NCBI RefSeq assembly: GCF_014647875.1
Contig: NZ_BMQA01000006.1
Span: 62,001 to 126,000, forward strand
Reading direction: 5' to 3'
Source: Streptomyces brasiliensis
GTDB taxonomy: Bacteria > Actinomycetota > Actinomycetes > Streptomycetales > Streptomycetaceae
DNA: 64,000 nt
In this document: positions 1-8,530 of the stretch, piece by piece
Layout of the letters: each line of letters begins with the position of its first letter
How positions within the stretch are numbered: the stretch's first letter is position 1
Notes under the pieces: generated by a model
The model's input: only the letters and a program-made list of their open reading frames with translations
What the model was told of the DNA's origin: nothing
Database searches by the model: none
Made by a program: the position numbers and the translations under genes

Positions 1-95
1 TCGAGCGCGCGGTCGACGCGGTCGCGCAGGCCACCGCCGAACTGCTCGGCGGGCTGGAGATCCGCGGGCAGGCCGTGCGGAGCTCCGCCGGCTGA
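1..95 (+). CDS. C-terminal end of an unrecognised gene (partial)
   Basis: The window opens inside a reading frame running from base 3 to a TGA at 93-95. The last 30 residues begin ERAVDAVAQATAELLGG and end VRSSAG. The residues are Ala-rich and look helical. The frame and codon bias (G/C at third positions) support real coding. I do not recognise the family from so short a tail. Confidence 0.55.
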   Translation, partial: ERAVDAVAQATAELLGGLEIRGQAVRSSAG

Positions 96-103
96 CGGCC
101 TTC

Positions 104-718
104 CTACGAGGTCTGCTCCTGCTGCGTCTCCGGCTCCCGTCGCATCAGGTACGTCGCCCCCGCGCCCGCAGCGAACAGCGCCACGAGGGACACCCCCGTC
201 GCCAGCCAGGTCGCGCCCAGCCACTGCGCGCCGAAGTAGCCGAGGGCGACGCTGTAGGCGGCCCAGGACAGGCCGGCCAGCGCCGACCAGGGCAGGAAGT
301 CACGGACCCGGCGGTGGGCGGCGCCCGCGCACAGGGAGACGATGGAGCGGCCGGCCGGGGCGAAGCGGGCGAGGACGACCAGGGCGCCGCCGCCCCGGGC
401 GAGGGCCTGGCCGAGGCGTTCCTGCGCCGTGGTGAGGCGGCGGGACCGGGCGATCGCCCGGTCCAGCCGTTCGCCGCCGCGCCAGGCGAGCCGGTACGCC
501 ACCAGGTCGCCGAGGACGGACGCGGTGGCCGCACAGAGGATCAGGAAGACTATGTCCGGCACCTTGTGCGCGACACCGCCGGCCGTCGCCGCGGTGGCCG
601 CCGTGATCACGAGGACGCCGCTCGGCAGTACGGGCAGAAAGACGTCCAGCAGGACCGACAGGGCCACCATGGCGTAGATCCACGGCCCGGCGGTCAGCGA
701 CCCCACGCTCTCCAGCAA
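104..718 (-). CDS. DedA family membrane protein
   Basis: Predicted inner-membrane protein of the DedA/SNARE-associated (VTT) family, whose members act as lipid carrier flippases or affect membrane homeostasis. The family hallmark Arg-rich segment ARFAPAGRSIVSLCAGA is present mid-protein, with hydrophobic segments before and after it, and a short charged tail (MRREPETQQEQTS). The open frame extends to 823. I prefer the TTG at 718, which is preceded by GGGGAG and gives about 204 aa, close to the family norm. A GTG at 706 is the alternative. No partner gene is evident nearby. Confidence 0.8.
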   Translation of the reverse strand: MLESVGSLTAGPWIYAMVALSVLLDVFLPVLPSGVLVITAATAATAGGVAHKVPDIVFLILCAATASVLGDLVAYRLAWRGGERLDRAIARSRRLTTAQERLGQALARGGGALVVLARFAPAGRSIVSLCAGAAHRRVRDFLPWSALAGLSWAAYSVALGYFGAQWLGATWLATGVSLVALFAAGAGATYLMRREPETQQEQTS

Positions 719-1048
719 GACGACTCCCCGATGATCCCCCGATGACAGCCATAGAGCGTACGCCGCGGGTGTGACGGAAGGGTCACCGGGGCCTGGAGAG
801 AATCGATAAATCGTCGAGGCCACCCGGGACGAGCCGGATCAGGGCGGCGGTACCGATCGAGGGACCCGGGTCAGGTCCACGTCTGCCCGGTCAATGCTTG
901 CAAGTAAGGCTCGGGCGCGGTGCGTCTCGACATGTACGGCCTCCGGCGCGCGGTCGACCGGACCGGCCGCCGTGAGCGGACGGCCCGCCGCATCATGCCG
1001 CCGCCGACCCCGGAAGCCAACGCGCGTCCCAGACGTCGCTGTTGTCCC

Positions 1049-2677
1049 TCACGCAGGGGTGAGGGTGGACTCCTCCACTGTCTCGAGGCTGCCGTCGGCA
1101 CGTGCCTGCTCCAGACGCAGCCGAGCCGAACGCCCGTTCAAGGCAAGGGTCATGAGCTGGTTGCCGAACCACGGTCCGCCCGTTTTACGCCAGTTGACGG
1201 GTGGCGGGGAACAGCGGCCGTGCCGGGCGAAGCGCCGCCCGAGGACCCGGGCCGCCGCGCTCCAGCCGAAGCGGAAGCCGACCCGTATCGACAGGGGGAT
1301 GGAGTTGTGCACCGGCGAGCAGGTGAGTTGCAGTACGCGGGCGTCGGGTGCGCCGGACGGCCACGACGGCTCGGCGACGTACGCATGATGGACGTCCCCG
1401 GACAGCACGCAGACCGTAGCCGGCGCGTCCGTCCCCGACCCGGCCTCGGCGAGCAGTGCGGCCAGCGTGGCGAACGACGCCGGGAAGGCCGCCCAGTGCT
1501 CCAGGTCGGCGGCGCGGCGCAGCCGCTCGCCGAACCGCGCCCAGCGCGCGCCGCGTTCGCCCCGGCACAGCGCCGCGTCCCAGGTCTCGGCGTCGTGCAC
1601 CAGGTGCGGCAGCAGCCAGGGCAGCGAGGTGCCGACGAGGAGATGGTCGTACGACCCCCGGTCCCCGAGCGCCTGTTCACGCAGCCAGCGCTCCTCGCCC
1701 GGGTCGAGCATGGCGCGGCTGCGCTCCTCGAGCACCCGCGCGGCCCTGGTGTCCACCATCAGCAGCCGTACGCGCCCGAAGTCGCGCCGGTAGCTCCAGC
1801 GCACGGAGGCAGGGTCGACGTCGGCCTTGGCTGCGAAGGCGCGCAGCACGTCGGTGCCGTCCGGGGTCTCGCGGACGGCCGCGTAGAGCGGGTCGGCGGC
1901 CAGTTCGGCCGGGGTCAGATTGCCCAGGTGCTGGTGGACCCAGTACGACATCAGGCCACTGAGCAGCCGTTCCTGCCACCAGTCGGTGGCCCGCATGTCG
2001 GCGAGCCAGGAGGCGGAGGTGTTCCAGTCGTCCATGACGTCGTGGTCGTCGAAGATCATGCAACTGGGCACGGTGGACAGCAGCCAGCGCACCTCGGGGT
2101 CGAGCCAGGACTCGTAGTAGAGCCGGGTGTACTCCTCGTAGTCCGCGACCTCGCTGCCCGGCGGGTCGGACAGGCCGCGGCGGGCGGCGAGCCAGCGGCG
2201 GGTGGCCCGCGAGGTCTCGTCGGCGTACACCTGGTCACCCAACAGCAGCAGCACGTCCGGGCGTTCGCCGTCCGGGTCGGCGGCCATCCGGGCCGCGAGC
2301 GAGTCGAGGGCGTCGGGGCCGACGGGGTCCTTCTCGTCGGCCGGGGGCGCGGCCCAGCGGCAGGAGCCGAAGGCGACGCGGACGTCGTCCGTACCGTCGG
2401 GCGTACGGATCACGGAGGGCGGGAAGCGGGAGTCGGGCAGCGGCCACACGCGGGTGCCGTCGAGGAACACCTCGTACGACGAAGAGGCGCCCGGTGTGAG
2501 GCCGGTCACCTCGATCAGCGCGTAGTGATGACCCGCCACCTGGAAGGTGCGGGCGGCGCCGCCCGCACCGTCGTCACAGCGCACCTCGGCGGCGCACGGA
2601 CGGCTCGCCTCGACCCAGACGGTCGCGGTCGAGCCGCCGGCGTACCTCAGCAGTGGTCCCAGGCGCAGTCCGGCCAT
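1049..2677 (-). CDS. PhoD-like metallophosphatase (alkaline phosphatase D family)
   Basis: A 542-aa calcineurin-like phosphoesterase of the PhoD type. An N-terminal beta-rich domain (about 1-95) precedes the metallophosphatase core. Metal-binding blocks are visible as LLLLGDQVYADE, FDDHDVMDDWN and LSGDVHHAYVAEPS. No Tat or Sec signal is seen, so unlike secreted PhoD it is probably cytoplasmic; streptomycetes often carry such paralogues. The ATG has a strong ribosome-binding site (GGAGGGGAG just upstream). Substrate unknown; phosphodiester or phosphomonoester hydrolysis is inferred from the family only. Confidence 0.85.
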   Translation of the reverse strand: MAGLRLGPLLRYAGGSTATVWVEASRPCAAEVRCDDGAGGAARTFQVAGHHYALIEVTGLTPGASSSYEVFLDGTRVWPLPDSRFPPSVIRTPDGTDDVRVAFGSCRWAAPPADEKDPVGPDALDSLAARMAADPDGERPDVLLLLGDQVYADETSRATRRWLAARRGLSDPPGSEVADYEEYTRLYYESWLDPEVRWLLSTVPSCMIFDDHDVMDDWNTSASWLADMRATDWWQERLLSGLMSYWVHQHLGNLTPAELAADPLYAAVRETPDGTDVLRAFAAKADVDPASVRWSYRRDFGRVRLLMVDTRAARVLEERSRAMLDPGEERWLREQALGDRGSYDHLLVGTSLPWLLPHLVHDAETWDAALCRGERGARWARFGERLRRAADLEHWAAFPASFATLAALLAEAGSGTDAPATVCVLSGDVHHAYVAEPSWPSGAPDARVLQLTCSPVHNSIPLSIRVGFRFGWSAAARVLGRRFARHGRCSPPPVNWRKTGGPWFGNQLMTLALNGRSARLRLEQARADGSLETVEESTLTPA

Positions 2678-2763
2678 GATCTCCCCTCCTCCGTCGCCCC
2701 GTACGGTACGGAACGACGGAGCCAGTTGGGGAGGTTCCGGCGGTCAGCCGCTCGGGTGCGAGG

Positions 2764-3408
2764 TCAGCAGCCGCTCAGGTAGCTGGTGAGCGCGCTCTTC
2801 TCGGCGGAGTCGACGGAGAGGTTGTAGTAGTACTTCACCTGGACCCAGGCGCGCACGTAGGTGCAGCGGTAGGCCGTGCGGGACGGCATCCAGGTGGCCG
2901 GGTCCTGGTCGCCCTTGGACTGGTTGACGTTGTCGGTGCCGGCGAGGAGCTGGGGCCGGGTCACGTCGTTGGCGAAGGCCTGGCGCTGGGCGGTGGTCCA
3001 CTTGCTCGCGCCGGAGTCCCAGGCCTCGGCGAGCGGGACGAGGTGGTCGATGTCGACGTCGGAGGCGGCGGACCAGGTCGCGCCGTCGTAGGGGGAGTAC
3101 CAACTGCCGCTCTGCGCAACGCAGGCGGAGTCGGTGACGACGTTGCTGCCGTCCCGCTTGAGGATGTACTCACGGGTGTTGCAGGTGCCGCTGATGGTGA
3201 TCCAGGTCGGGAACAGGTCGCGGCTGTAGCCGGTGCGGTTCTCGGTGGCCACGGTCAGCTGGGAGAGGTAGCTGCGGGCCGTGGAGGCGCTGACGGGGGT
3301 GGGGAGTGCGGCGGAGGCGGTCGGGGAGTTGAAGAGCGCGACAGAGGCTAGAAGACCCGTGAGCGCCGTGAGTATGCTGAACCGTCGACGCGCGTAGAAC
3401 TTCGACAT
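2764..3408 (-). CDS. Secreted HNH-type nuclease (DUF1524 / GmrSD C-terminal-like)
   Basis: A 214-aa exported protein. Residues 1-33 form a Sec signal peptide (MSKFYARRR, hydrophobic core, cleavage near ASA). The mature part holds the HNH motif DVDIDHLVPLAEAWDSGA, then NDVTRPQLLAGTDNVNQSKGD, typical of the DUF1524 family of extracellular nucleases. Two Cys pairs (GTCNTRE, SACVAQ) and late Cys residues suggest disulfides. The ATG at 3408 has AAGGGAG upstream; the longer frame to 3525 lacks a credible start. Likely a nutritional or predatory DNase/RNase. A promoter lies about 90 bp upstream. Confidence 0.82.
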   Translation of the reverse strand: MSKFYARRRFSILTALTGLLASVALFNSPTASAALPTPVSASTARSYLSQLTVATENRTGYSRDLFPTWITISGTCNTREYILKRDGSNVVTDSACVAQSGSWYSPYDGATWSAASDVDIDHLVPLAEAWDSGASKWTTAQRQAFANDVTRPQLLAGTDNVNQSKGDQDPATWMPSRTAYRCTYVRAWVQVKYYYNLSVDSAEKSALTSYLSGC

Positions 3409-3496
3409 GCGAACTCCCTTGAGGGGTGGGGGTGTTGGACCGCGGGCGAGGGAATGCTCGCGATCCGGTGTTGCTGGGAGGTGTGCGCGCGGTAAG

Positions 3497-3525
3497 AAGC
3501 TAGTGACACGTACATGACATGACAA
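3497..3525 (-). promoter_or_regulatory. Promoter of the secreted nuclease gene
   Basis: On the minus strand TTGTCA (3525-3520) and TAGCTT (3502-3497) are separated by 17 bp, a good vegetative sigma (HrdB-type) match. Transcription would start near 3490, leaving a leader of about 80 nt. Confidence 0.55.
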
Positions 3526-3559
3526 GGTTCAGGGCTGGACTTTTCCGTCGGTTACCATG

Positions 3560-3778
3560 GGTGGCGCAGAAGGGGAGTAGCTCTTCGCCGGACCGTCGAC
3601 ACACTGCTCAGCTCGTCTGAGCCGGCGCCCGGAGGCAGGTTCCGTGCGGACCGGCCAGCGAGACCTTCGGCAACGCAGTGCATGCCCGTGTCCCACAACA
3701 CGGGCGCCGAGTGTGCTGCCGTGCCGAGGTGTCGTGATCGCGAAGCTCAACACTCTCGGTGGGGCGGCCCCCGACCGA
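3560..3778 (+). promoter_or_regulatory. yybP-ykoY family (manganese-sensing) riboswitch with expression platform
   Basis: The two invariant loops of this RNA family are present in order: GGGGAGTAGC at 3572-3581 and CGAGACCTT at 3659-3667. These loops form the Mn2+ site in characterised members. A perfect 8-bp hairpin follows (GCCCGTGT 3684-3691 with ACACGGGC 3698-3705). Downstream, CCGAGTGT (3707-3714) can pair with ACACTCTCGG (3750-3759). The latter overlaps a strong hairpin at 3756-3778 just before the ribosome-binding site. The two pairings exclude each other, which is what a switch needs. A possible -10 (TACCAT, 3553-3558) lies upstream. The controlled gene is a GDT1/TMEM165 transporter, a family known to move Mn2+ or Ca2+. 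Confidence 0.85.
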
Positions 3779-3788
3779 TTGAGGAACC

Positions 3789-4370
3789 TTGATCAGCATC
3801 ACCGTGACGGCGCTCGTCTTCGGCGTCGTCTTCCTGGCCGAACTGCCGGACAAGACCGCGCTCGCCGGCCTCGTCCTGGGCACCCGCTACCGCGCCTCGT
3901 ACGTCTTCGCGGGCGTCGCGGCCGCCTTCGCGCTCCACGTGGCACTCGCCGTCGCGGCGGGCAGCGCGCTGACCCTGCTGCCGCAGCAGATCGTGCACGC
4001 ACTGACCGGCGTGCTGTTCCTGGGCGGAGCGGCGATGCTGCTGCTCAAGAAGGACGAGGACGAGGAGCAGGTACGGCAGCCGGAGAATCAGACCTTCTGG
4101 AAGGTCGCCGGCACGGGATTCATGCTCATCCTCGTCGCCGAGTTCGGTGACCTCACGCAGATCATGACGGCCAATCTCGCGGCCCGTTACGACGACCCGC
4201 TCTCCGTCGGCCTCGGCGCGGTGCTGGCGCTGTGGAGTGTGGCCGGGCTGGGCATCGTGGGCGGAAAGGCGCTGATGAAGCGGGTGCCGCTGAAGCTGAT
4301 CACGCAGATCGCGGCGGTACTGATGCTGGCGCTGGGCGTGTGGAGCCTGTGGGAAGCCGTGGCGGCGTGA
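3789..4370 (+). CDS. GDT1/TMEM165 family divalent cation transporter
   Basis: A 193-aa membrane protein with the two family signatures in inverted repeats: AELPDKTALAG near residue 18 and AEFGDLTQI near residue 119. These are the ExGD(K/R)(T/S) type motifs that line the cation path. About six hydrophobic segments are split by a charged cytoplasmic loop (KKDEDEEQVRQPE). The start is TTG at 3789, with GAGG a few bases before it. UPF0016 proteins such as MneA export Mn2+, and the preceding yybP-ykoY riboswitch fits a manganese efflux role. Direction of transport is inferred. Confidence 0.88.
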   Translation: MISITVTALVFGVVFLAELPDKTALAGLVLGTRYRASYVFAGVAAAFALHVALAVAAGSALTLLPQQIVHALTGVLFLGGAAMLLLKKDEDEEQVRQPENQTFWKVAGTGFMLILVAEFGDLTQIMTANLAARYDDPLSVGLGAVLALWSVAGLGIVGGKALMKRVPLKLITQIAAVLMLALGVWSLWEAVAA

Positions 4371-4541
4371 GCTGAACGTCAGGTGAATGCTCGCCGGTGC
4401 GGTGGCGCGATGCCGTGGTTATTTTGTACCGTGAGGAAACAAAGTGGCCTCCGCCCGTTTTCCCTGACCGGCGGGCGGGGCCGCCTTGTCCCCTCCGGGG
4501 CTCTGGCCCCGGGCGCCGAGCACCGCACCTTGGAGCTGCCC

Positions 4542-5210
4542 ATGCCGCCCACCGTCCTCACCACCCGCGCCCTTCTCCTCGACATGGACGGCACCCTGGT
4601 CAACTCGGACGCCGTCGTCGAACGCATCTGGCGGCGCTGGGCCGAGGGACACGGGCTGGACGGCGACGAGGTGATGAAGGTCGTGCACGGCCGGCAGGGC
4701 CACGCGTCGATGGCCGTGCTGCTGCCCGACCGCCCCATGGAGCAGAACCTCGCCGACAACGCGCGGATGCTCGCGCAGGAGACGGCCGACGTGGACGGCG
4801 TGGTCGAGGTCCCCGGCGCGGCCGTCTTCCTCGCCTCCCTGCACGACCTCCCGCACGCCCTGGTCACCTCGGCGGACGTCGCCCTGTCCACGGCCCGCAT
4901 GACAGCGGCGGGCCTGCCCCTCCCCGACGTCCGCATCACGGCGGAGTCGGTAGGCGCGAGCAAGCCAGACCCCGAGGGCTTCCTGAAGGGAGCGGCGGAA
5001 CTGGGCGTGGCCCCGGCGGACTGCGTGGTCTTCGAGGACTCGGGCGCGGGCATCACGGCGGGCCGAGCGGCGGGGATGCGAGTGGTGGGCGTGGGGGCGC
5101 GTGCGGGGGCCCACGGGCCGGATGTGGTGGTACGGGACCTGACGGAGGTACGGGTCGCGGGGGCGAAGGACGGGACGATCCGGCTGGAGATCGGCAGGGC
5201 GGAGGCCTAG
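4542..5210 (+). CDS. HAD superfamily phosphatase (beta-phosphoglucomutase/sugar phosphatase-like)
   Basis: A 222-aa HAD subfamily I hydrolase. Motif I is LLLDMDGTLVNSD with the nucleophile Asp. Motif II is the ALVTSAD region, motif III the Lys in ASKPDPEGFL, and motif IV VVFEDSGAGITAG. A helical cap lies between motifs I and II. These proteins dephosphorylate small sugar phosphates such as glycerol-3-phosphate or hexose phosphates. The ATG at 4542 has TGGAG upstream; the open frame to 4383 is non-coding leader. No operon partner; a 445-bp gap follows. Confidence 0.85.
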   Translation: MPPTVLTTRALLLDMDGTLVNSDAVVERIWRRWAEGHGLDGDEVMKVVHGRQGHASMAVLLPDRPMEQNLADNARMLAQETADVDGVVEVPGAAVFLASLHDLPHALVTSADVALSTARMTAAGLPLPDVRITAESVGASKPDPEGFLKGAAELGVAPADCVVFEDSGAGITAGRAAGMRVVGVGARAGAHGPDVVVRDLTEVRVAGAKDGTIRLEIGRAEA

Positions 5211-5220
5211 GGACTGCGGG

Positions 5221-5430
5221 TCGGCCCGGCGGCGGCCGGGAGATCGCGGTTCGGCCAGGCGACGGCCCGGGGATGGGCGGACGCGTCGAAAGCGAGCGGT
5301 TCACCCGGGCGTGGACGTGATGATCCGCCGCAGACCGGCGAAGCGACAGCCCGGGAACGGGCACACGCAGCGGAGGCGAGGGGTTCGCCCGGGCGGCAGA
5401 GGCGGCGATCCGCACGCACAGCGGCGAGGC
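5221..5430. repeat. Degenerate tandem repeat in a gene-free stretch (5211-5655)
   Basis: The 445-bp gap between the HAD gene and the universal stress gene holds no convincing gene. It contains an imperfect tandem repeat of about 84 bp. The block starting at 5252 (CGGCCAGGCGACGGCCCGGG) is echoed at 5336 (CGGCGAAGCGACAGCCCGGG), and similarity continues for most of the unit, including GCGGTTCACCCGGGCG versus GGGTTCGCCCGGGCG. A shorter echo starts at 5221. The repeats could be decayed coding or extragenic repeats. I see no stem-loop array or protein family. Confidence 0.5.
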
Positions 5431-5655
5431 CGCGTACCCGAAGCGCCGAGCGCCTTCGCCACGCGCGAGCCGTGAACAGCTCGACCCGCCCGAACACCGG
5501 CGAGATCACCGGAGGGACAGGCGGCCACCTCGGCCACGCGTCCGCAGAGCTGCGGACGTGACCGTCCGCTCGCACACCGGCAGCACCGCGGCCCGGGTCC
5601 CGCCGAACACCTCAGCCCTACCCGCTCTCCCGAGCCGTTTCCCCGCCGCCCGTGC

Positions 5656-6114
5656 TCACTCGGCCGCGTCTCTGATCACCAGCACCGGGCACGGGGCGTG
5701 CTGGACGCAGTGCTGGGCGACCGAACCGAGGAGCAGGCCCTTGAAGCCTCCGAGGCCTCGGCTGCCCACCGCCAGGAGTGAGGCGCCGCGGGCCGCGTCG
5801 AGCAGGACGCTCGCTGCGGTGCCGTAGCTGACCACCGCGCGGACCTCCACCGCGGGGCTCGTCCCCACGACCGACTCCACCGCATCCTCCAGCGCTTCAC
5901 GGGCCCGTCCCTCCAGCGCCGCGTTCTCCGTGCTCGACGGCGGCAGCCAGCCGAGTGAGCCGTGGTACTGCGGGATCTCCCAGGCAATCACCGCCTCCAC
6001 CACGGCACGGCTGAGTTCCGCCTGGCGCACTGCCCAGCTCAGGGCCTTCTTCGATCCCTCCGAGCCGTCCACCCCGACCACGATGCGGTCGCGGCCCTCG
6101 TTCCGCTCGGCCAT
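5656..6114 (-). CDS. Universal stress protein (UspA family)
   Basis: A single-domain 152-aa Usp. The N-terminal strand RIVVGVDGSEGSKKAL and the C-terminal nucleotide-binding loop GSRGLGGFKGLLLGSVAQ (the G-2x-G-9x-G-S/T pattern of ATP-binding Usp proteins) are both present, followed by HAPCPVLVI. The ATG at 6114 has a strong GAGGAGG site. The lactonase-like gene lies 27 bp upstream on the same strand, so the two are probably co-transcribed. A role in stress or dormancy is inferred from the family. Confidence 0.9.
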   Translation of the reverse strand: MAERNEGRDRIVVGVDGSEGSKKALSWAVRQAELSRAVVEAVIAWEIPQYHGSLGWLPPSSTENAALEGRAREALEDAVESVVGTSPAVEVRAVVSYGTAASVLLDAARGASLLAVGSRGLGGFKGLLLGSVAQHCVQHAPCPVLVIRDAAE

Positions 6115-6141
6115 CCGGTTTCCTCCTCGTCCTTCCGGTTC

Positions 6142-7194
6142 TCAGCCGAAGACCACGTTGGACGCCGACGGCACGGACAGCGCCCCCGCGGGTCGTGGTA
6201 CGCCCGTCGCGGTGTCCAGGTCGAACCACGTGACATCCCCCGAGCGCTCGTTCGCCGCGTACAGATGACGGCCCGAGGGGTCCAGTGCCAGGTCGCGGGG
6301 CCACTCGCCGCCGCACGGCACCGCCGTCACCAGCTCCGCCCCCTCCCCCGAACCGTCCAGAGCGAATACGGCCACCGTGTCCGTGCCCCGCACCCCCGCC
6401 CACAGGTGACGGCCGTCGTGCGCGACCACCGGGGCCGACGGCTGTACCGGGACGTCGATGCCCTCCGGGAACAGTTCGGCCTCCCCGGCCGGCTGAAGCA
6501 CCCCGGCCACCGCGTCCCAACGGCACACCACGACCGCCGGCCTCAGCTCGCCGAGGACGTACGCGTGGCCCCCGGACGGGTGGAACGCCAGATGCCGTGG
6601 CCCGGTGCCGGGCGGGAGCGTGGTCGTACCGTGCAGGGTCAGGTTCCCCGTCAGCGCGTCGAGGGCGCACACCCGTACCGCGTCCGTGCCGAGGTCGACG
6701 CTGAGCACCCAGCGCCCCGACGGATCGGGCAGGACCTGATGGGTGTGCGGCGCGCGCTGGCGCTCCGGGTGCGGTCCCGAACCGGTGTGGCCCAGCACGC
6801 TGCTCGGCGGCAGCGGCCGGCCCGCTCCGGTCAGCGGCAGCACGCTGACACTGCCGGAGCCGTAGTTGGCGGTCAGCAGACAGCCCTGGGCGAGTGCGAG
6901 GTGCGTCGGCTCGTCGCCGCCCACGAGTACGGGCTCGCCGAGCGGGCTCGGCTCCGGCCCCGCGACGTCGTACGCGGCCACCGAGCCCGGTGCCACCTCG
7001 GACACGGCGTACAGGACGGGCCCGGTCTCCGCGTGTCCGACGGCCAGGTACGACGGGTCGGTGACCGGATCGGCGATCACACCCGTCGCCGTCAGTGCAC
7101 CTGTGCGCGGGTCCACGTCCGCCACGACGATCCCCCGCCCGCCCGACGACGTGAACGACCCGACGAAGCACCGTCCCGCGTTCCTGCCGGCCAT
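6142..7194 (-). CDS. Lactonase family beta-propeller (6-phosphogluconolactonase-like, YbhE type)
   Basis: A 350-aa seven-bladed propeller protein of the lactonase family that includes E. coli Pgl (YbhE). Repeated blade strands are visible (YLAVGHAE, HLALAQG, GSGPHPERQRAPHTHQ, GPRHLAFHPSGGHAYVLGEL, PRDLALDPSGRHLYAANERSGDV). The ATG at 7194 is preceded by GGAGGACGGAGGG; upstream frame to 8256 is spurious. It diverges from the dehydrogenase / GH15 / G6PDH operon. A lactonase near a G6PDH suggests a shared sugar-oxidation route, though many family members are of unknown substrate. Confidence 0.82.
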   Translation of the reverse strand: MAGRNAGRCFVGSFTSSGGRGIVVADVDPRTGALTATGVIADPVTDPSYLAVGHAETGPVLYAVSEVAPGSVAAYDVAGPEPSPLGEPVLVGGDEPTHLALAQGCLLTANYGSGSVSVLPLTGAGRPLPPSSVLGHTGSGPHPERQRAPHTHQVLPDPSGRWVLSVDLGTDAVRVCALDALTGNLTLHGTTTLPPGTGPRHLAFHPSGGHAYVLGELRPAVVVCRWDAVAGVLQPAGEAELFPEGIDVPVQPSAPVVAHDGRHLWAGVRGTDTVAVFALDGSGEGAELVTAVPCGGEWPRDLALDPSGRHLYAANERSGDVTWFDLDTATGVPRPAGALSVPSASNVVFG

Positions 7195-7434
7195 GCGCCC
7201 TCCGTCCTCCGCCCGGCGAGCAGCGCGGCGGCAGCACCACGATTCAGGCGAGGTACGGAGGCGCCGCGGATTCGCCTCGCGACATGACCCGGGTTCACCG
7301 GAACGTACGAGCGGCGGGGCACGCCACCGGGCGGGCCGGGGCCCGCTCTGAGACGGTGGCCGAGGGTGCCCCACGGAATCGTGGGCCGGCGAACGTTCCT
7401 GGTGACGGCAGCGGACCGATGGAAGGGCGACACG

Positions 7435-8490
7435 GTGAAGGCGTTTGTGATGAAGGAGATCGGGCGCGTCGGCTTCATGGAGAAACCCGTGCCCGAACCA
7501 GGGCCCGGCGATGCCGTCGTACGCACGACCAAGGCCCTCATCTGCACCTCCGACTCCCACACCGTCCAAGGGGGCATCGGGCCGCGCCAGAACCTGACGC
7601 TGGGCCACGAGGCGGTGGGGATCGTGCACGCCGTGGGCAGTGAGGTCAGGGACTTCCGTCCCGGTGACCGGGTGCTGGTCGGTGCCATCACGCCGGACTG
7701 GAGCGACCTCGCGTCCCAGAACGGCCATCCGTCGCAGTCGGGCGCGCCGCTGGGCGGCTTCAAGTTCGCCAACACCAAGGACGGGGTGTTCGCCGAGTAC
7801 TTCCATGTGAGCGACGCCGACGGCAACCTGGCGAAGATCCCCGACGGCATTCCCGACGAGGCGGCGGTCTACTGCGCCGACATGCTGTCCACCGGCTTCA
7901 TGGGCGCCGAGAAGGGCGACATCCCGATGGGCGGGACCGTGGCCGTGCTCGCGCAGGGACCGGTCGGGATGATGGCGACCGCGGGCGCCCGGCTCCGCGG
8001 CGCCGGACTCGTCATCGGCGTCGAGTCGGTGCCCAGCTGGCAGAAGCTGGCGCGGACCTACGGCGCGGACGAGATCGTGGACTTCACCCAGGAGGACGTG
8101 GTCGAGCGGATCCTCGAACTGACCGACGGCCAGGGCGTGGACACCGCCATCGAGGCGCTCGGCGCGGACGTGACGTTCCAGACCGCCGTCAAGGTGACCA
8201 AGCCCGGCGGGACCGTCTCGAACACCGGCTACTTCGGCGAGGGCGAGTTCGTGCACATCCCGCGTGTCGAGTGGGGCGTCGGCATGGCCGACAAGACCAT
8301 CGCGTCCGGGCTCTGCCCCGGCGGGCGGCTACGGATGGAGCGGCTGCTGCGGGTGCTCGAGAAGGAGCGCGTCGATCCGACGCTCATGACCACCCACCGG
8401 TTCTCGTTCGACGAGATGGAGCGGGCCTTCGAGGTGTCGGACAAGAAGCTCGAGGACGTCGTGAAGGTACTGGTCGGCTTCCCGCAGTGA
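7435..8490 (+). CDS. Zinc-dependent NAD(P) alcohol dehydrogenase (Thermoanaerobacter ADH-like)
   Basis: A 351-aa medium-chain dehydrogenase resembling the isopropanol/TbADH subgroup. Catalytic zinc ligands appear as Cys37 (ALICTSDSH), His58-Glu59 (LTLGHEAVG) and Asp in YCADMLSTG. The four-cysteine structural zinc lobe of liver-type ADHs is absent, as expected for TbADH. The Rossmann motif reads VAVLAQGPVGMMA. I chose GTG at 7435 because GGAAGGG precedes it; an upstream ATG at 7366 would add 23 unconserved residues. It heads a likely three-gene operon with GH15 and zwf-like genes. Confidence 0.85.
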   Translation: MKAFVMKEIGRVGFMEKPVPEPGPGDAVVRTTKALICTSDSHTVQGGIGPRQNLTLGHEAVGIVHAVGSEVRDFRPGDRVLVGAITPDWSDLASQNGHPSQSGAPLGGFKFANTKDGVFAEYFHVSDADGNLAKIPDGIPDEAAVYCADMLSTGFMGAEKGDIPMGGTVAVLAQGPVGMMATAGARLRGAGLVIGVESVPSWQKLARTYGADEIVDFTQEDVVERILELTDGQGVDTAIEALGADVTFQTAVKVTKPGGTVSNTGYFGEGEFVHIPRVEWGVGMADKTIASGLCPGGRLRMERLLRVLEKERVDPTLMTTHRFSFDEMERAFEVSDKKLEDVVKVLVGFPQ

Positions 8491-8530
8491 AGCGCGTGAA
8501 GGGGCTCGGACGTCAGGGAAGCGAGGCCGT

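Noticed and set aside
895..905. CTTGCAAG palindrome between DedA and PhoD genes
   Set aside because: Eight bases is too short to claim an operator and no regulator is near.
920..2782. A 620-codon open frame on the plus strand opposite the PhoD gene
   Set aside because: High GC gives long antisense frames; the product is Gly/Arg/Val-biased and matches no family, while the minus strand clearly encodes PhoD motifs.
5053..5575. Minus-strand open frames over the 84-bp repeats
   Set aside because: The Arg/Pro/Ala-rich products reflect the repeats and base composition; no start signal and no domain.
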